NCBI RefSeq assembly: GCF_042100115.1
Contig: NC_091277.1
Span: 2,418,001-2,482,000, forward strand
Reading direction: 5' to 3'
Origin: Alternaria dauci
Lineage: Eukaryota; Ascomycota; Dothideomycetes; Pleosporales; Pleosporaceae
Length of the DNA stretch: 64,000 nucleotides
This document shows positions 11,245 through 22,371 of this stretch, in pieces (the stretch's first letter is position 1; the number at the start of each line of letters is the position of its first letter). The notes under the pieces were generated by a model that saw only the letters and a list, made by a program, of their open reading frames with translations, had not been told where the DNA came from and made no database searches. A program made the position numbers and the translations under genes.

Positions 11245-12908
11245 GTAGGCCAATTGGTTGCGGTAGCTGCTAGACTGGCCGCTGGGGATTTGACAAGAGT
11301 AAGAGATGGGCGAAAGAGATGTGATGGAGCGTTCAGAGTAGCGGCCACGCTTGTATGGCTAGTTGGGTAGCGGTGATGTTTGGTAATGGTTTAGTATGCT
11401 GTAGATCAACGCTCAGTTATACCTCGTGGTCCTGAGCGGTCAAGGAGACCATATATGTTGGCCGGCCAAGGTTATAGTGAAGACCCTGAATAGACCCATC
11501 ACCCGCCTCTCGTCATACCTAATTTAGTCCAGTGTTGTCTGTCCGTAGTCTTCTCGGCGCGATATCGCTCCGTGCATTTGCTTCATTCGTTGATGGGGGC
11601 AACGGGTGGATTCCATATCCAGGGTTTCGCCCATCGAGGGCAGGACGACGCTGACTATGACGTATCTTCGCTGTCCCTTGATACAAAAATGGGCGGGATG
11701 CACCTAGTCGTAGCATGGGGTATCTTGTAAAAGAAGCATGCGTAGCCTGGTGGGGGCAAACAGGAGTTTGGCAGGAGGTTGAAACCAGCCGTTATTCGTA
11801 CGGCTGGCGATGGCCGGCAAATGAGGAGGCTGCATGATCTTGAAAGTTCTTGCAAGTTACTCGAGAGTTCACAAGGTAGTCGCTTGCAGTGGTGATCGCA
11901 ACCGGGATGTTCGTGGTAGACTGTCGGTTATCTTGTATGGGTGCTAGCGGGATCCCTGCCGCAATGCAGAATCACAACCCCAGTACCTGTTTCGCCAGCA
12001 AAAGTAAAACGCCTAGCTGCGTGGATACGAGAGGCGTTTGAAATGGGCTAATAATGACGAAGATCTGGAAGCCTAGGCGACAAGGCATTTGTAAAGTCGC
12101 TATGGTTGTTGAACACAAGGAGTGAAGTTCTGCTTGACACTGCGAACGTTGATCGAAATGATCAATTCCACAGTCGACGATACCGTCATCTCGGATTTTC
12201 AGGGTATCAAACTATCCTGCGTGTCGGTGCAACTGAGGTACGTATCCTATTCTCCGTCCGCGCGATGGCTGTCTTTGTGTGAGGCTGCGTAAGCACTACG
12301 GCGTATGTTCTAGATACTGGAGGCTGGAGAGGCTAGGCGCGATACGAAGCTGTGTGTTGTTGTCAGATCCTTCGCGGCAGAAAAGCAAAAAGGGAAATTT
12401 CGAGTTGTGATCCAGCCTCGTGCGGGGCGGTGGCTGTATTGACCTGGGTTGTATCCATGTAGTGGATCTCCGGATCTTCGATGAGCTGACGTTGTAAGAG
12501 GCCGAGGAAGAACCTATTCACACAATGACGCGCTTCCGCGAGATACCGAAATCTCCCGCGGTCACTCCGGATTGCCTCGCTCACTGTGGGATGGAATGCG
12601 ATGATGTGTAGATGCAATGTACAGAGATGATTACTTGTGGTGTCCTTTTGACGGGACGTATCAGGTGTCAGCATTGAGGTGGGTGATCCACATGGATTGC
12701 TGGGGAGCCCTACAACTGTACAGACCCATGCCCAATTTGACACGAACAAGGACGATCAAGAAGCGAGTACGAAGGAGCGCAGGCGCCTGACGTAGGATCA
12801 GAGACGTCAATTGCGAAGATTATGTGTTTGACATGTTTATTGTATATCATAGCAAGTTATCGACGAATGGGTCGGCCCGCGTTATTCGTCCGGAGCATCG
12901 CGAAGCGC
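11245..12908. other. Intergenic, no supported gene
   Basis: The stretch next to 11245 is the promoter of the aquaporin gene. A minus-strand open frame of 128 codons at 12363-12749 has a mildly protein-like middle part but no recognisable domain, no good start context and no partner exon, so I leave it unassigned. Nothing else is visible. Confidence 0.45.
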
Positions 12909-13431
12909 TCACTTTTGCTCGCCCTGGCCTGAGCGCTCAGACTCGGCAATGACATCGTCGCTGCATTGTTGTTAGTTTTGGCGTTTTGTATGTCGCAAAG
13001 CTGGAAGTACACTGACATGTGCTTGTCCAAATCCTCCATGTGCTGCCTTTGCGCCTTGAGCTTCTCCTTGATTGCCATGAGCCTGTTTGTTGTCAGAAAA
13101 ATGTACTCAGTCTTTGCTTTGTCTGACTGCAGGCGAAGTAGATATCGCGGTAGGCCAGACAAGATGTACGTACTTGGCCTTCTCTTCTTGGCGGATGAAG
13201 AGCTCCTCGCTAGCAGCCTCGCGCTTGGTGAAGGCGTCACTAACGGCCGAGTCAGTTGGCGTGCTTCGCATTGACAATTCGGATCTTAGCCTCGACTTAC
13301 CCGCCCATGGATCCAGTAGGTCTTGAAGCTCCTGAGCCGGTAGCTCCCTCTGCCATGCGGAGGGCAGATGCGGAGAAGTAGCGGGGAGCGGCAATTGAGC
13401 GCGCGCTCTTGATGATGGATGTGCGAAGCAT
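12909..13431 (-). CDS. INH1: Mitochondrial F1Fo-ATPase inhibitor IF1 (Inh1)
   Basis: Small matrix protein that binds the F1 sector and blocks ATP hydrolysis when the membrane potential falls. Four small exons, join(12909-12960, 13017-13082, 13174-13239, 13301-13431) on the minus strand, give 104 aa. The N-terminus (MLRTSIIKSARSIAAPRYFS) is Arg/Ser-rich and without acidic residues, a typical mitochondrial presequence. The conserved inhibitory segment follows, GGDAFTKREAASEELFIRQE, then the helical dimerisation part with KLKAQRQHMEDLDKHIDDV. Every exon junction preserves the known order of conserved residues, so the gene model is strong although the exons are tiny. It points away from the 14-3-3 gene, 1.4 kb away. 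Confidence 0.93.
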
Positions 13432-14867
13432 GATTGCGGTTGGTAGAGATGTTGGGATGGGTGCTGAGAGTGTGTTGTGTGGTTATATACAATTGGTATG
13501 CTGAGGTGGAGTGATGGCTTGAAGAGCATGGAGCTTGGACGTGCATGTGCGTCATCGCTCGGTCCTCACGTGATGCTGAAGGGTCTCAACATCGTTGCCT
13601 GGTCCACTCTGTAGTTTGGTACACACGAGGCCAGACGTACGAAGGTGGGAGTTGTTCTTACTTGACGTCTGCTCAGGTCAGGGAAAGGAGTCGGCAGGTG
13701 ATGTGCCTCAATGTGGTCCGCGGGTGTTGGGATGCACATCATATTTCATTGTTCCAAGCATAACAGCAAGTACCGTGAGAGACTTCGGCATTGGTAATAG
13801 TACATGTTATGCAACATCAGGGTCCTGGTCTCAACGCCTGTTTGGATCCCACACCATGTCTGTCCGTCCAACAAAGTGTTGGGGACGTTGGAGACAGGGC
13901 AGTTATCGCGCCCGCTGCCTGGCGAGAGCCAATGTACGCTCTGCAAAAGCAAATGTGATGCCCAATCGTCGTGGTGTAGGCTGGTCCTTGTAGCTGTCAT
14001 GGAAGGGGTGTACTGCGGGGCACGCCGTTCAGAGACCCTGTGAGAGCAGAGGCCCAAGGCGGCTCTACAAGCCTGAGAGCAATGGCAGGCACTACGCAGG
14101 CGAGGAGTTGGCCGCTGAGGCGGTGACGGGCGCTGTTCGCCTGTCAGAAAACATAAGGTCGCGCCTGTTCTGGGCCGTGTGAAACCAAGGACAGGCAGGC
14201 GTGATCGACGCCAAGACGAGTCGGGTTCTCTCCCTCTCAACTCCCCTCCTCTGATAACTCAACCACAAGCCGCCCTCTCGACCAGAACACTTGCACTCCG
14301 CTTCTCGTCAACAACAAACACACACCCCGCCTCTAGCAACCTACGCTTCTGCACACTCCCTGCCCTATACCAACTTTTCTCTTCGTAAGTGCTCCACCGC
14401 ATTCGTCACTGCCCAAGAATCCGCGGACAGCTGCAATTTGCGCCTTCAACTGCAGCAAACAACGCCTGTCGTTCCTATCAACCTAGCCGGCTGTCGAGAC
14501 CGCCCTTCGCTCAAACCCCCTGGTCGCTGTTGTTGAGGGTGTCGTGTATCGGCGCTCTTTTCGGAGAGCCGTGACAGCTCGAGTCGCCCCTCTCTGCGCA
14601 TCTGCTCTGTTGTCAGGTGCAAAGGCTACGCAAGCAATTGCTGTGCCTCATTTGCCACATTCTCTGAGTTCTCAACACACGCAGCACAACAATCGGCAGC
14701 GGCAGCGGCAGCGGCAGCGAAACGGCATTTTCTCCGACTACAGCAGTAGCGCACATTGAGGGGCTTGTCTGCTGCTCAGCAACTGCGATAACCGCTAGCC
14801 GCACTTGTTGCGCGCTCCAACTCGGTTCACATCAGCTAACAGCCGTTTTCGCAGACTACACATCACA
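13432..14867. other. Intergenic between IF1 and 14-3-3
   Basis: This 1.4-kb gap lies between two divergent genes. The right half (about 14180-14867) is C-rich and pyrimidine-rich with an imperfect GGCAGC run near 14695-14717, consistent with a long 5' untranslated leader of the highly expressed 14-3-3 gene. No gene or clear TATA box was recognised. Confidence 0.5.
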
Positions 14868-15879
<1,012 letters not shown>

Positions 15880-16754
15880 ATTCGAAAAACCATAACACAG
15901 ACGCAAAAACGGCAGGGGTTTAGTGGTGATATGGTGCATCTTGGTAAGCAAACAGTCAATGATGGCTAGACTCATCATTTTGTCAGTGTGGCATGAAGAG
16001 TATATCCTAGGTGTGACTTCAGGGCCGGGTATGCGCTTTGTTTAGACTACAAATTTTCAATCCTGTCTACATCCTTTTAGCAGTCCAGTCGTCTTGCCAC
16101 ATGTGCGTACATGCCTTTGTGGAGTCGTTGCTGTCTTTTTTCTAGTCTATGCAAGTCTCAATTTACATGTCGAGTTACATGTCGAGATGCTTCTTTTGCA
16201 ATTAGAGTGTAGCTGTGGCTGGTGGCTACATGGCCTGGTGTTTCTGTTCCTACATTCTCTTGGAGACTTGTAATGAAAAATATCAGATTCTCAAACTCGC
16301 TTTCACTTTCCAGTCGAGGCATGGACTGGTGAGTGCTTAGTGTTGGTGTTCCATGATTGCTACGAAACTGGGGCGCTCCTTCCACGTTGTGATGCTTACG
16401 TCACTCATGATCCTGCTGCTTACGAGAGGTCGTGGCCGCAATTTCCTCTTGCACTCACTTCCCGTCCTTTGGGCTTTGTGTAATGTAGTCAAGGCATTGG
16501 ACTAAAGTTTGCACGACTTCAACACGCTAGCACTGCTTCCTCACATGAAAACACACCACCACCAACTCAAAAGCCACGGCTAGTTTGAAATCTTCCTTGT
16601 CAAAATACTCATCGACTAAGTGTACACAAAACTACAATGTTTCTGCCGTCTAAAAACGCTCACAGGCACGGGCACTATAAACACTTTCCTTTGCACAACA
16701 ACCCCCCATCTTTGTTCATCTCATCAAAGAAGAAGAGGTGGTGGTGGTCATTGT
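15880..16754. other. Convergent 3' flanks of the 14-3-3 and MPP-beta genes
   Basis: Two genes end towards each other here, so this 875-bp gap should contain both 3' untranslated regions. It is relatively AT-rich. I see no gene and no well-formed repeat. Confidence 0.5.
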
Positions 16755-18409
16755 CTAAGACAGCATCCTGCTCATATCATTCCTGATCCTGTTGTAATCC
16801 AACAGGCCCTCAATCTGACCGACGGCACTAACGGCAACGTCCTTGTCCCACAGCCTGTTGCGGGCGAATTGCATGACGTCCTTTTCTGTGATGCGGCCGA
16901 CGACGCGCTCAACCTCCTCGGGGCTTAACCGGCGGCCAGTGGTGACGATTTGGCGACCAATGTCCTCGGCGACGGCGGTAGTGCCGTCGAGGGCGAGGAG
17001 AATAGAGGCCTTGAGTTGGGCCTTGGCACGCTCGACTTCGGCGGAGGTGACGTTCATGGAGAGGCGGGACCACTCGCGCAGAGTGAAGTGGACGAGGTCA
17101 TCTAGCTGGGTGAGGTTGGAGCTGGTGAGGTAGATTCCCCAGAGACTGGGCCGTGTTAGCGGATATCTTCATGTAACTTAAGAGTGACGTACCCAGTGTC
17201 AGAGTAGCTGGTGGAGAAGCTCATGAAGCTGTTGGCCAGAGCGTTTTGCGAGACAAAGTTGCTGAGCTTGCTGCCAAGGTAGTCCGAGGTGCCCATGGCG
17301 CGGTCCCAGTTGCCGACAATGGCCTGTGTGACGAGGGCAGTGAAGTAGTCGGGGTCGCTCCAGCTAACACCCTCGACGGCAATGGCGATGTTGGCGGTGC
17401 CCATGGTGTCGTCGCGGAGGCGGACCTCGGAACCGATGAAGTCGGGCTTAGCCTTTTGCTCGGCCGCGGCGGACTTGGAAGAGTAGTCCTGGGGCTCCGA
17501 GGGGAGGTTGGCAAAGTACTTCTCGGCGAGGTCGACAAGCTGCTCGTGGGGGATGCCACCAGCGCCAACGAGGACCATGCGGTCGGCGGTGTAGTTGGTC
17601 TTGATGTAGTTCTCGAGGTCGGCGCGCTGGATGCTCTGGATGTTCTCCTTGGGTCCGAGGATGGTGCGGCCGAGGGGCTGGCCCTGGAAAGCGGTGGCGT
17701 GCAGGTGGTCAAAGACGACCTCCTCGAGCTGCTTGTCGACCTCCTCCTGCTCGCGGAGGATGACATCGCGCTCGCGCTCGATGGCCTGGGCCTCGAGCTT
17801 GGAGTTTTGGAGGATATCGGAGAGGATGTCGACGGCGGCGGGGACGTCGTTGTTGAAGGCCTTGGCGTAGTAGACGGTGTTTTCGCGCTAGTTTTGTTAA
17901 CATGGCGTCCATGGTCAGTCTCTGCATATGACGTACCGAAGTGTAGGCGTTCAGGTGTCCGCCCATGTTTTCTATCTCGAGTTCCAACTGCTGCTGTGTG
18001 CGCTTCTGGGTTCCCTGTGCCAAGCATCAGCATCCTGTCGTGCCCCAGTGCCATTGGCATCGTACCTTGAAGGCAAGGTGCTCGAGGAAGTGGGCAGTGC
18101 CGTTGGTCTTGTCCGTCTCTGCGCGGCTTCCTGCGTCGATCCACACGCCGACGGTCGAAGTCTGGGCCCATGGGGAGTGCTCGGTAGCGATCTGGCGGGT
18201 TGGGTCAATTGCAGTCGACAAGAGGGCTACTGCGGCGGGCCTACCGTGAAGCCATTGGCGAGGGTAGTGGATTCAGTCTTTGCGCCGTAGCTGACGGGCG
18301 TGGCCAGGCCGCGGGTCAGAGGCGAGGCTCGCGAGGACTTGACGGCGTTGATGGCGGAGCGAGAGCGCATGCTCTGCTGCAGGTTGAGGGCGAGCCGGCG
18401 GGAAGCCAT
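16755..18409 (-). CDS. Mitochondrial processing peptidase beta subunit (MPP-beta)
   Basis: Catalytic subunit of the matrix peptidase that removes presequences from imported proteins; in some fungi (Neurospora) it doubles as the complex III core 1 protein. Five exons, join(16755-17145, 17193-17887, 17937-18014, 18066-18191, 18245-18409) on the minus strand, give 484 aa, the normal length. The start MASRRLALNLQQSMRSRSAI is a mitochondrial presequence. The inverted zinc motif HFLEH (residues 89-93, in NGTAHFLEHLAFKGT) shows this is the active beta subunit and not alpha. ILREQEEVDKQ, expected to hold the distal zinc ligand, and the C-terminal M16 half with RAKAQLKASILLALDGT are present. It diverges from SdhD with 285 bp between start codons, so two mitochondrial genes share one promoter region. 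Confidence 0.96.
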
Positions 18410-18694
18410 TGCGTGTGCTCGCGGTGGCGGGTGGGGGATGGGACTGTGATGGATGGGGTTGGGGTGGGTGTATCGACGACGTCCAGCTGCAGCTTGGCCT
18501 AGGTGAGGTGGATGAGTTTCGTCAAATCTGCCATCACGGGATTTCCCGGCCTGCACCGTCGGCCAATGAGCGTCGCAGGGACGTCAGCAATCGACATCCG
18601 AGGCATTGTCGTCAACATCGTTCGCCCTTCGGATATTGCATCTTGCGACCTCTCCCACCGCGACCGCGACCTCTGCATCCTCCAGCAGCACACA
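18410..18694. promoter_or_regulatory. Shared divergent promoter of MPP-beta and SdhD
   Basis: These 285 bp lie between the start codons of two nuclear genes for mitochondrial proteins. A CCAAT box is seen on the plus strand at 18563-18567 (GGCCAATGAG) and a CRE-like GACGTCA at 18580-18586. CCAAT is the binding site of the Hap/NF-Y complex, a known activator of fungal respiratory genes. That it works in both directions here is inference. Confidence 0.6.
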
Positions 18695-19327
18695 ATGGCC
18701 TCTGTCATGCGTCCCGGCCTCCTCAGGCAAGCTTGCCCGCCCGCCCACGCCTCGCAGCGCATGCTGTCGACGGCCGCCTCGACCACCAGCCGCCCGCTCG
18801 CCCAGCAACTTCGCCCAGCGTTCCAGCGCTCAGCCATCCCAAAGGCGACACGCATTGCCGCCTTCCACGCCACCCAGCGCAACCAGATCCTGCCACCGCT
18901 GCCCCAGAAGATCATCGGAACCACAAACGACCCAGTGCCCGTGCCCGACCCCGACTACGCCCACGGCAGCTACCACTGGAGCTTCGAGAGGATCGTCTCC
19001 GCTGGCCTTATTCCCTTGACCATTGCGCCCTTTGCCGCTGGATCGCTGAACCCCCTTACCGACTCCATCCTCTGCGCTCTTCTCGTCGTCCACTCGCACA
19101 TTGGCTTTGAGTATGTTGGTAGCAAGCGTTTGTAGTGGGCACGCTGGCTAATGTCACACAGGTCCTGCATCATCGACTACTTCCCCGCCAAGCGTGTTCC
19201 CAAGACGCGAAAGGCCGCCATATGGGCTCTCCGCGCTGGAACTGTCACCCTGGGTCTTGCCCTCTACTCTTTCGAGACAAACGACGTTGGTATCACCGAG
19301 GCCGTCGCGAGGTTGTGGCACGCATAG
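18695..19327 (+). CDS. SDHD: Succinate dehydrogenase membrane anchor subunit SdhD (CybS)
   Basis: Small haem- and quinone-binding anchor of respiratory complex II in the inner mitochondrial membrane. Two exons, join(18695-19110, 19162-19327), give 193 aa. The first ~65 residues are a Ser/Ala/Arg-rich presequence (MASVMRPGLLRQACPPAHAS). The mature part begins near ILPPLPQKIIGTTNDP and carries three hydrophobic helices; the central one contains the CybS signature VVHSHIGFESCIIDYFP with Asp123 just before it and His133 within it. I chose the ATG at 18695 because it opens a proper presequence; an in-frame ATG at 18503 would extend the protein through the shared promoter and is unlikely. Residues linked to SDHI fungicide resistance in related fungi (Asp123, His133) are in the sensitive state. 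Confidence 0.95.
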
Positions 19328-20337
19328 ATATATTCTTGGATCGAAATGTAAATGCAGAGGGACGTCTCTTTTTTTATTGAACTACTGGACTATGGGGGAG
19401 AGTGACTATGTCAATCTTCCTTTTTCTCTTGACTGACTTGGTACTTATGATGAGCATAGGCAACAGCTTTACTTGACTAGTTATACCCATGCAAGACCAA
19501 GGATAGTGAAGATGAAGTTGTCGTTCAAGTCAGCCCGAGGCCAGCTCTCGTTCACGAATTCTGGAAATTCTGGCCCAGTTCATGTATGAGCTATGCATTG
19601 CGTGGGAAAGCTAGATTGGTCATTGAGCCTCCCAGCGCGTTGGAAAGGGCACCGAGGAATAGAGCTTGCGATTGTTGGGACCAGATGTTGGTCTTGGTCG
19701 CTTGGAGTCGCTTGAAGTCGACAGTGGTAATCTGATGCACTTCGCCATAGTCTCCATGACTTGGGCGAGTCAGTGGATACCCTACGACTCCTGGCGGCAG
19801 AGCAAAAACGATAGACAGTGGTTGGTGTATGTGTCTCATTATGCGATCTAGTTCGACAGAGTTTCAAGCCTTGTGACAAAATGGACATTGCTTCGACATG
19901 TCAATCACTTGACGTGAGGTTGCTGACATGCGCAGCCTTGCCCCACCTCAAGGTTGGCGCGCCTTCCGTGCCTACAAGTCCACCACCCAAAATTATCAGG
20001 CAATCAGGATGCTAACACGGTCCTAGACTCCATCCGGACACCAACACGCAATCGCAGAGACAACTGCCAAGTTTCCCTTCAGATTTTCCTGTCATCTCTC
20101 GTCGCCACTACTCCATTCAGTGGCAGTACCTCACAATGACGTCCTGGCACTTTCCTCCGCGGTGCTCGCGGATCGCAAACGAAAGCGGCGCACTCATACA
20201 TTCACTTGCACTTGATCTGCTGAGTTTACATGTTCAAATACTCATCCAAATTCCGACATCAACATTACATCAACATCACCTAGTAATGCAGCCTGCGCAC
20301 GTCGCCCACAACTAACCGAGCCTGCGCCACTACCCAT
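19328..20337. other. Intergenic, no gene recognised
   Basis: The left part is the 3' flank of SdhD; the right part is the promoter of the DUF3292-type gene. Small open frames on both strands show no domain or splice structure. Confidence 0.5.
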
Positions 20338-22236
20338 ATGGATATCCAGAAAGACCTCGTTCAGGTCGACAGACTGAACATTGGACTCGATCGGTCACGT
20401 ATCACCTCCCAGGGGCAGATTGAGATACCCACAGATCACTCTGAAAGTAGCAATGACGACACACCTCGCTCGCACAATCTCAACCCAAGTACGGAGGACC
20501 ATGTTCCACCAAACACATCGTCTGCTGGCAGGATAGTCAACAAGGTTCGGCGGAAAAAGCACAACGCCAGTGTCAAGATCAGAAAAACCCTGCACATTGC
20601 AAAGCCAGAGGATGAGACTGAGGAGCATGATCCGGATTCGGTAGTACTTGCTGATACCACGGACGTGAAGCAGTCGAACTCGCGCCTTGATCACAAGTCT
20701 ATGGAACCGGAGAAGCACACACTGAAGGACCTTTTGCACGACCCAATCGACACGGTCAAGTCTAAAGGACAGAGTCAGGGAAACCAAGAAGTTGCAGCAA
20801 ACATAGCTGTGAGCGACGTTCCTCACGGCCAGGAGGTGGATCTGGTCAACGCGGCGAGTGCTGTCAACCATGCCAAGACAGAAGCCGAAAAGACGCAGGC
20901 TGAGGAAAGTTTCGCCGAGATGCTCAGGCAGCGGCAAAGTACCTATGTTCGATGGTCGCTCGATCGACATGTCAGCAAGATCAGAATCCTACCACGCGAG
21001 ACTGCGGTACTGAAGCCCAAATCAGACTTTGAGAAAGTGGACACCGCAGGCCGTACCGTTACCGATTGGAGAGCGTATAGCTCGCACCTACTGGACTACT
21101 ACGCTCATCGGTATGGTGGACAGTACATTGGCTTCGGCTCTGAGCTGCCGACACCATCCAAGGAAACCATCATGCCAAACATCGAGCGCCTCATTGTAGC
21201 GACGTCGCCGTTCCAGGAGTTCATCATGACCACGCGTCGGGTGTACAGGTGGGAGCACCCTGCCGAGACCACAAAGTACCTCGTAATCTACATCATCCTG
21301 TGGTATATGGACCTCCTTTTACCAGGTGCTCTGTCAGTAGTATTGTACCTGGTCGCAGAACGCCGCTTTCACGGACAGTCCATCGAGGACCTGCGCGACG
21401 ATATCAAACACCGCGAAGACGTGGAGAGAACAGCGCTCTCGCTCACCGAGTTTATCGAAAAGCAAGGCGACGAGAACTGGGCGCACGACCTCCTCCAAGA
21501 TCTCGGCCCCTGGCTCATGGTCCAACTAGCCGATCTAGCAAACTTCTTCGAGAGCATCCGCAACTTTTACGAGTGGAGAAAGCCAACGCGCACGCTTTCC
21601 GTCCTTGTAGTCCTCGCTGCGGGTATCCTTGCCACAGTCCTCACACCCCTCTGGCTACTCGTCAAAATATCAACTTTCTCCGCTGGTTTCACCTTCTTCT
21701 GCCTCTTTCCCATCTCCGTCAATTTCCCAGAATACCGCCTCCTCGTCTCGCCTACGAAACGTCTGTTCTGGAATATCCCCACGCATGCCGAGTGGGCGGT
21801 TCAGTACATACAAGCCGAGGGTCTTCGTGCCATCGCTGAGAAGCAGAATGCTAGCGCGAAAACAGCCGCCCTGGCGGATGGGAGTACTCTCGATGCTGCT
21901 GCCATCTTGTCAGAAAAGGAGGATTTTGCCTCGTACTCGTGCCATTACGAGAAAGCGCCTGGACACCTCGTCGTCAATCAGACAGGAGTGCGTTTCGTCG
22001 CAAAGGGTCCATTGCATCAAGTTCTCTTTTCTCTCCCGTACGATCGGATTGGCTATCTGGAGAAGCAAGATCGGCATATGGAGAAGATGGCCAAGGTACT
22101 CAAGGAGTGTGCCAAGGACTTGCGTCTCGTCGACAGAGATGGACAGGAGTGGATACTGCATGAAATGGAGAAGAGAGATGAGGCGTTTAGTCAGATTGTG
22201 GGGTTTAGTCGGACAAAGTGGCAGGTGATTTGGTAG
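20338..22236 (+). CDS. GRAM-domain membrane protein, DUF3292-like
   Basis: Single-exon gene of 632 aa. The first ~230 residues are charged and disordered, with basic stretches such as NKVRRKKHNASVKIRKTLH. Hydrophobic segments follow near residue 313 (YLVIYIILWYMDLLLPGALS) and near 419-465 (TLSVLVVLAAGILATVLTP onward), so at least two membrane hairpins are likely. The C-terminal ~100 residues from FASYSCHYEKAPGHLVVNQT to FSRTKWQVIW resemble a GRAM/PH-like lipid-binding domain. The layout matches fungal proteins annotated as DUF3292; the exact family label is from memory. A role at membrane contact sites or in lipid binding is inference only. Its 3' end converges on that of the permease gene, leaving 135 bp. 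Confidence 0.75.
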   Translation: MDIQKDLVQVDRLNIGLDRSRITSQGQIEIPTDHSESSNDDTPRSHNLNPSTEDHVPPNTSSAGRIVNKVRRKKHNASVKIRKTLHIAKPEDETEEHDPDSVVLADTTDVKQSNSRLDHKSMEPEKHTLKDLLHDPIDTVKSKGQSQGNQEVAANIAVSDVPHGQEVDLVNAASAVNHAKTEAEKTQAEESFAEMLRQRQSTYVRWSLDRHVSKIRILPRETAVLKPKSDFEKVDTAGRTVTDWRAYSSHLLDYYAHRYGGQYIGFGSELPTPSKETIMPNIERLIVATSPFQEFIMTTRRVYRWEHPAETTKYLVIYIILWYMDLLLPGALSVVLYLVAERRFHGQSIEDLRDDIKHREDVERTALSLTEFIEKQGDENWAHDLLQDLGPWLMVQLADLANFFESIRNFYEWRKPTRTLSVLVVLAAGILATVLTPLWLLVKISTFSAGFTFFCLFPISVNFPEYRLLVSPTKRLFWNIPTHAEWAVQYIQAEGLRAIAEKQNASAKTAALADGSTLDAAAILSEKEDFASYSCHYEKAPGHLVVNQTGVRFVAKGPLHQVLFSLPYDRIGYLEKQDRHMEKMAKVLKECAKDLRLVDRDGQEWILHEMEKRDEAFSQIVGFSRTKWQVIW

Positions 22237-22371
22237 TTGCCCCTTCCATATTTCCCACATTCTCGTTTACTAGACACAAGAGTAGATGAATTCAAAATAT
22301 CAAAATGATTCTCACAGGCAAAAACTCTGTATTGAATACAACATCTCAAGACACATTAAAAAACCATATCC

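Noticed and set aside
12363..12749. A 128-codon minus-strand frame between aquaporin and IF1
   Set aside because: The middle part is mildly protein-like but there is no domain, no supported start and no partner exon.
17246..18070. A 274-codon plus-strand frame opposite MPP-beta
   Set aside because: Antisense shadow of a well-supported gene, crossing its introns; composition is dominated by Val, Gly, Leu and Asp, as expected from complementing the true codons.
18503..18694. Upstream in-frame start that would lengthen SdhD by 64 residues
   Set aside because: It runs through the shared promoter and CCAAT box, and would bury the mitochondrial presequence.
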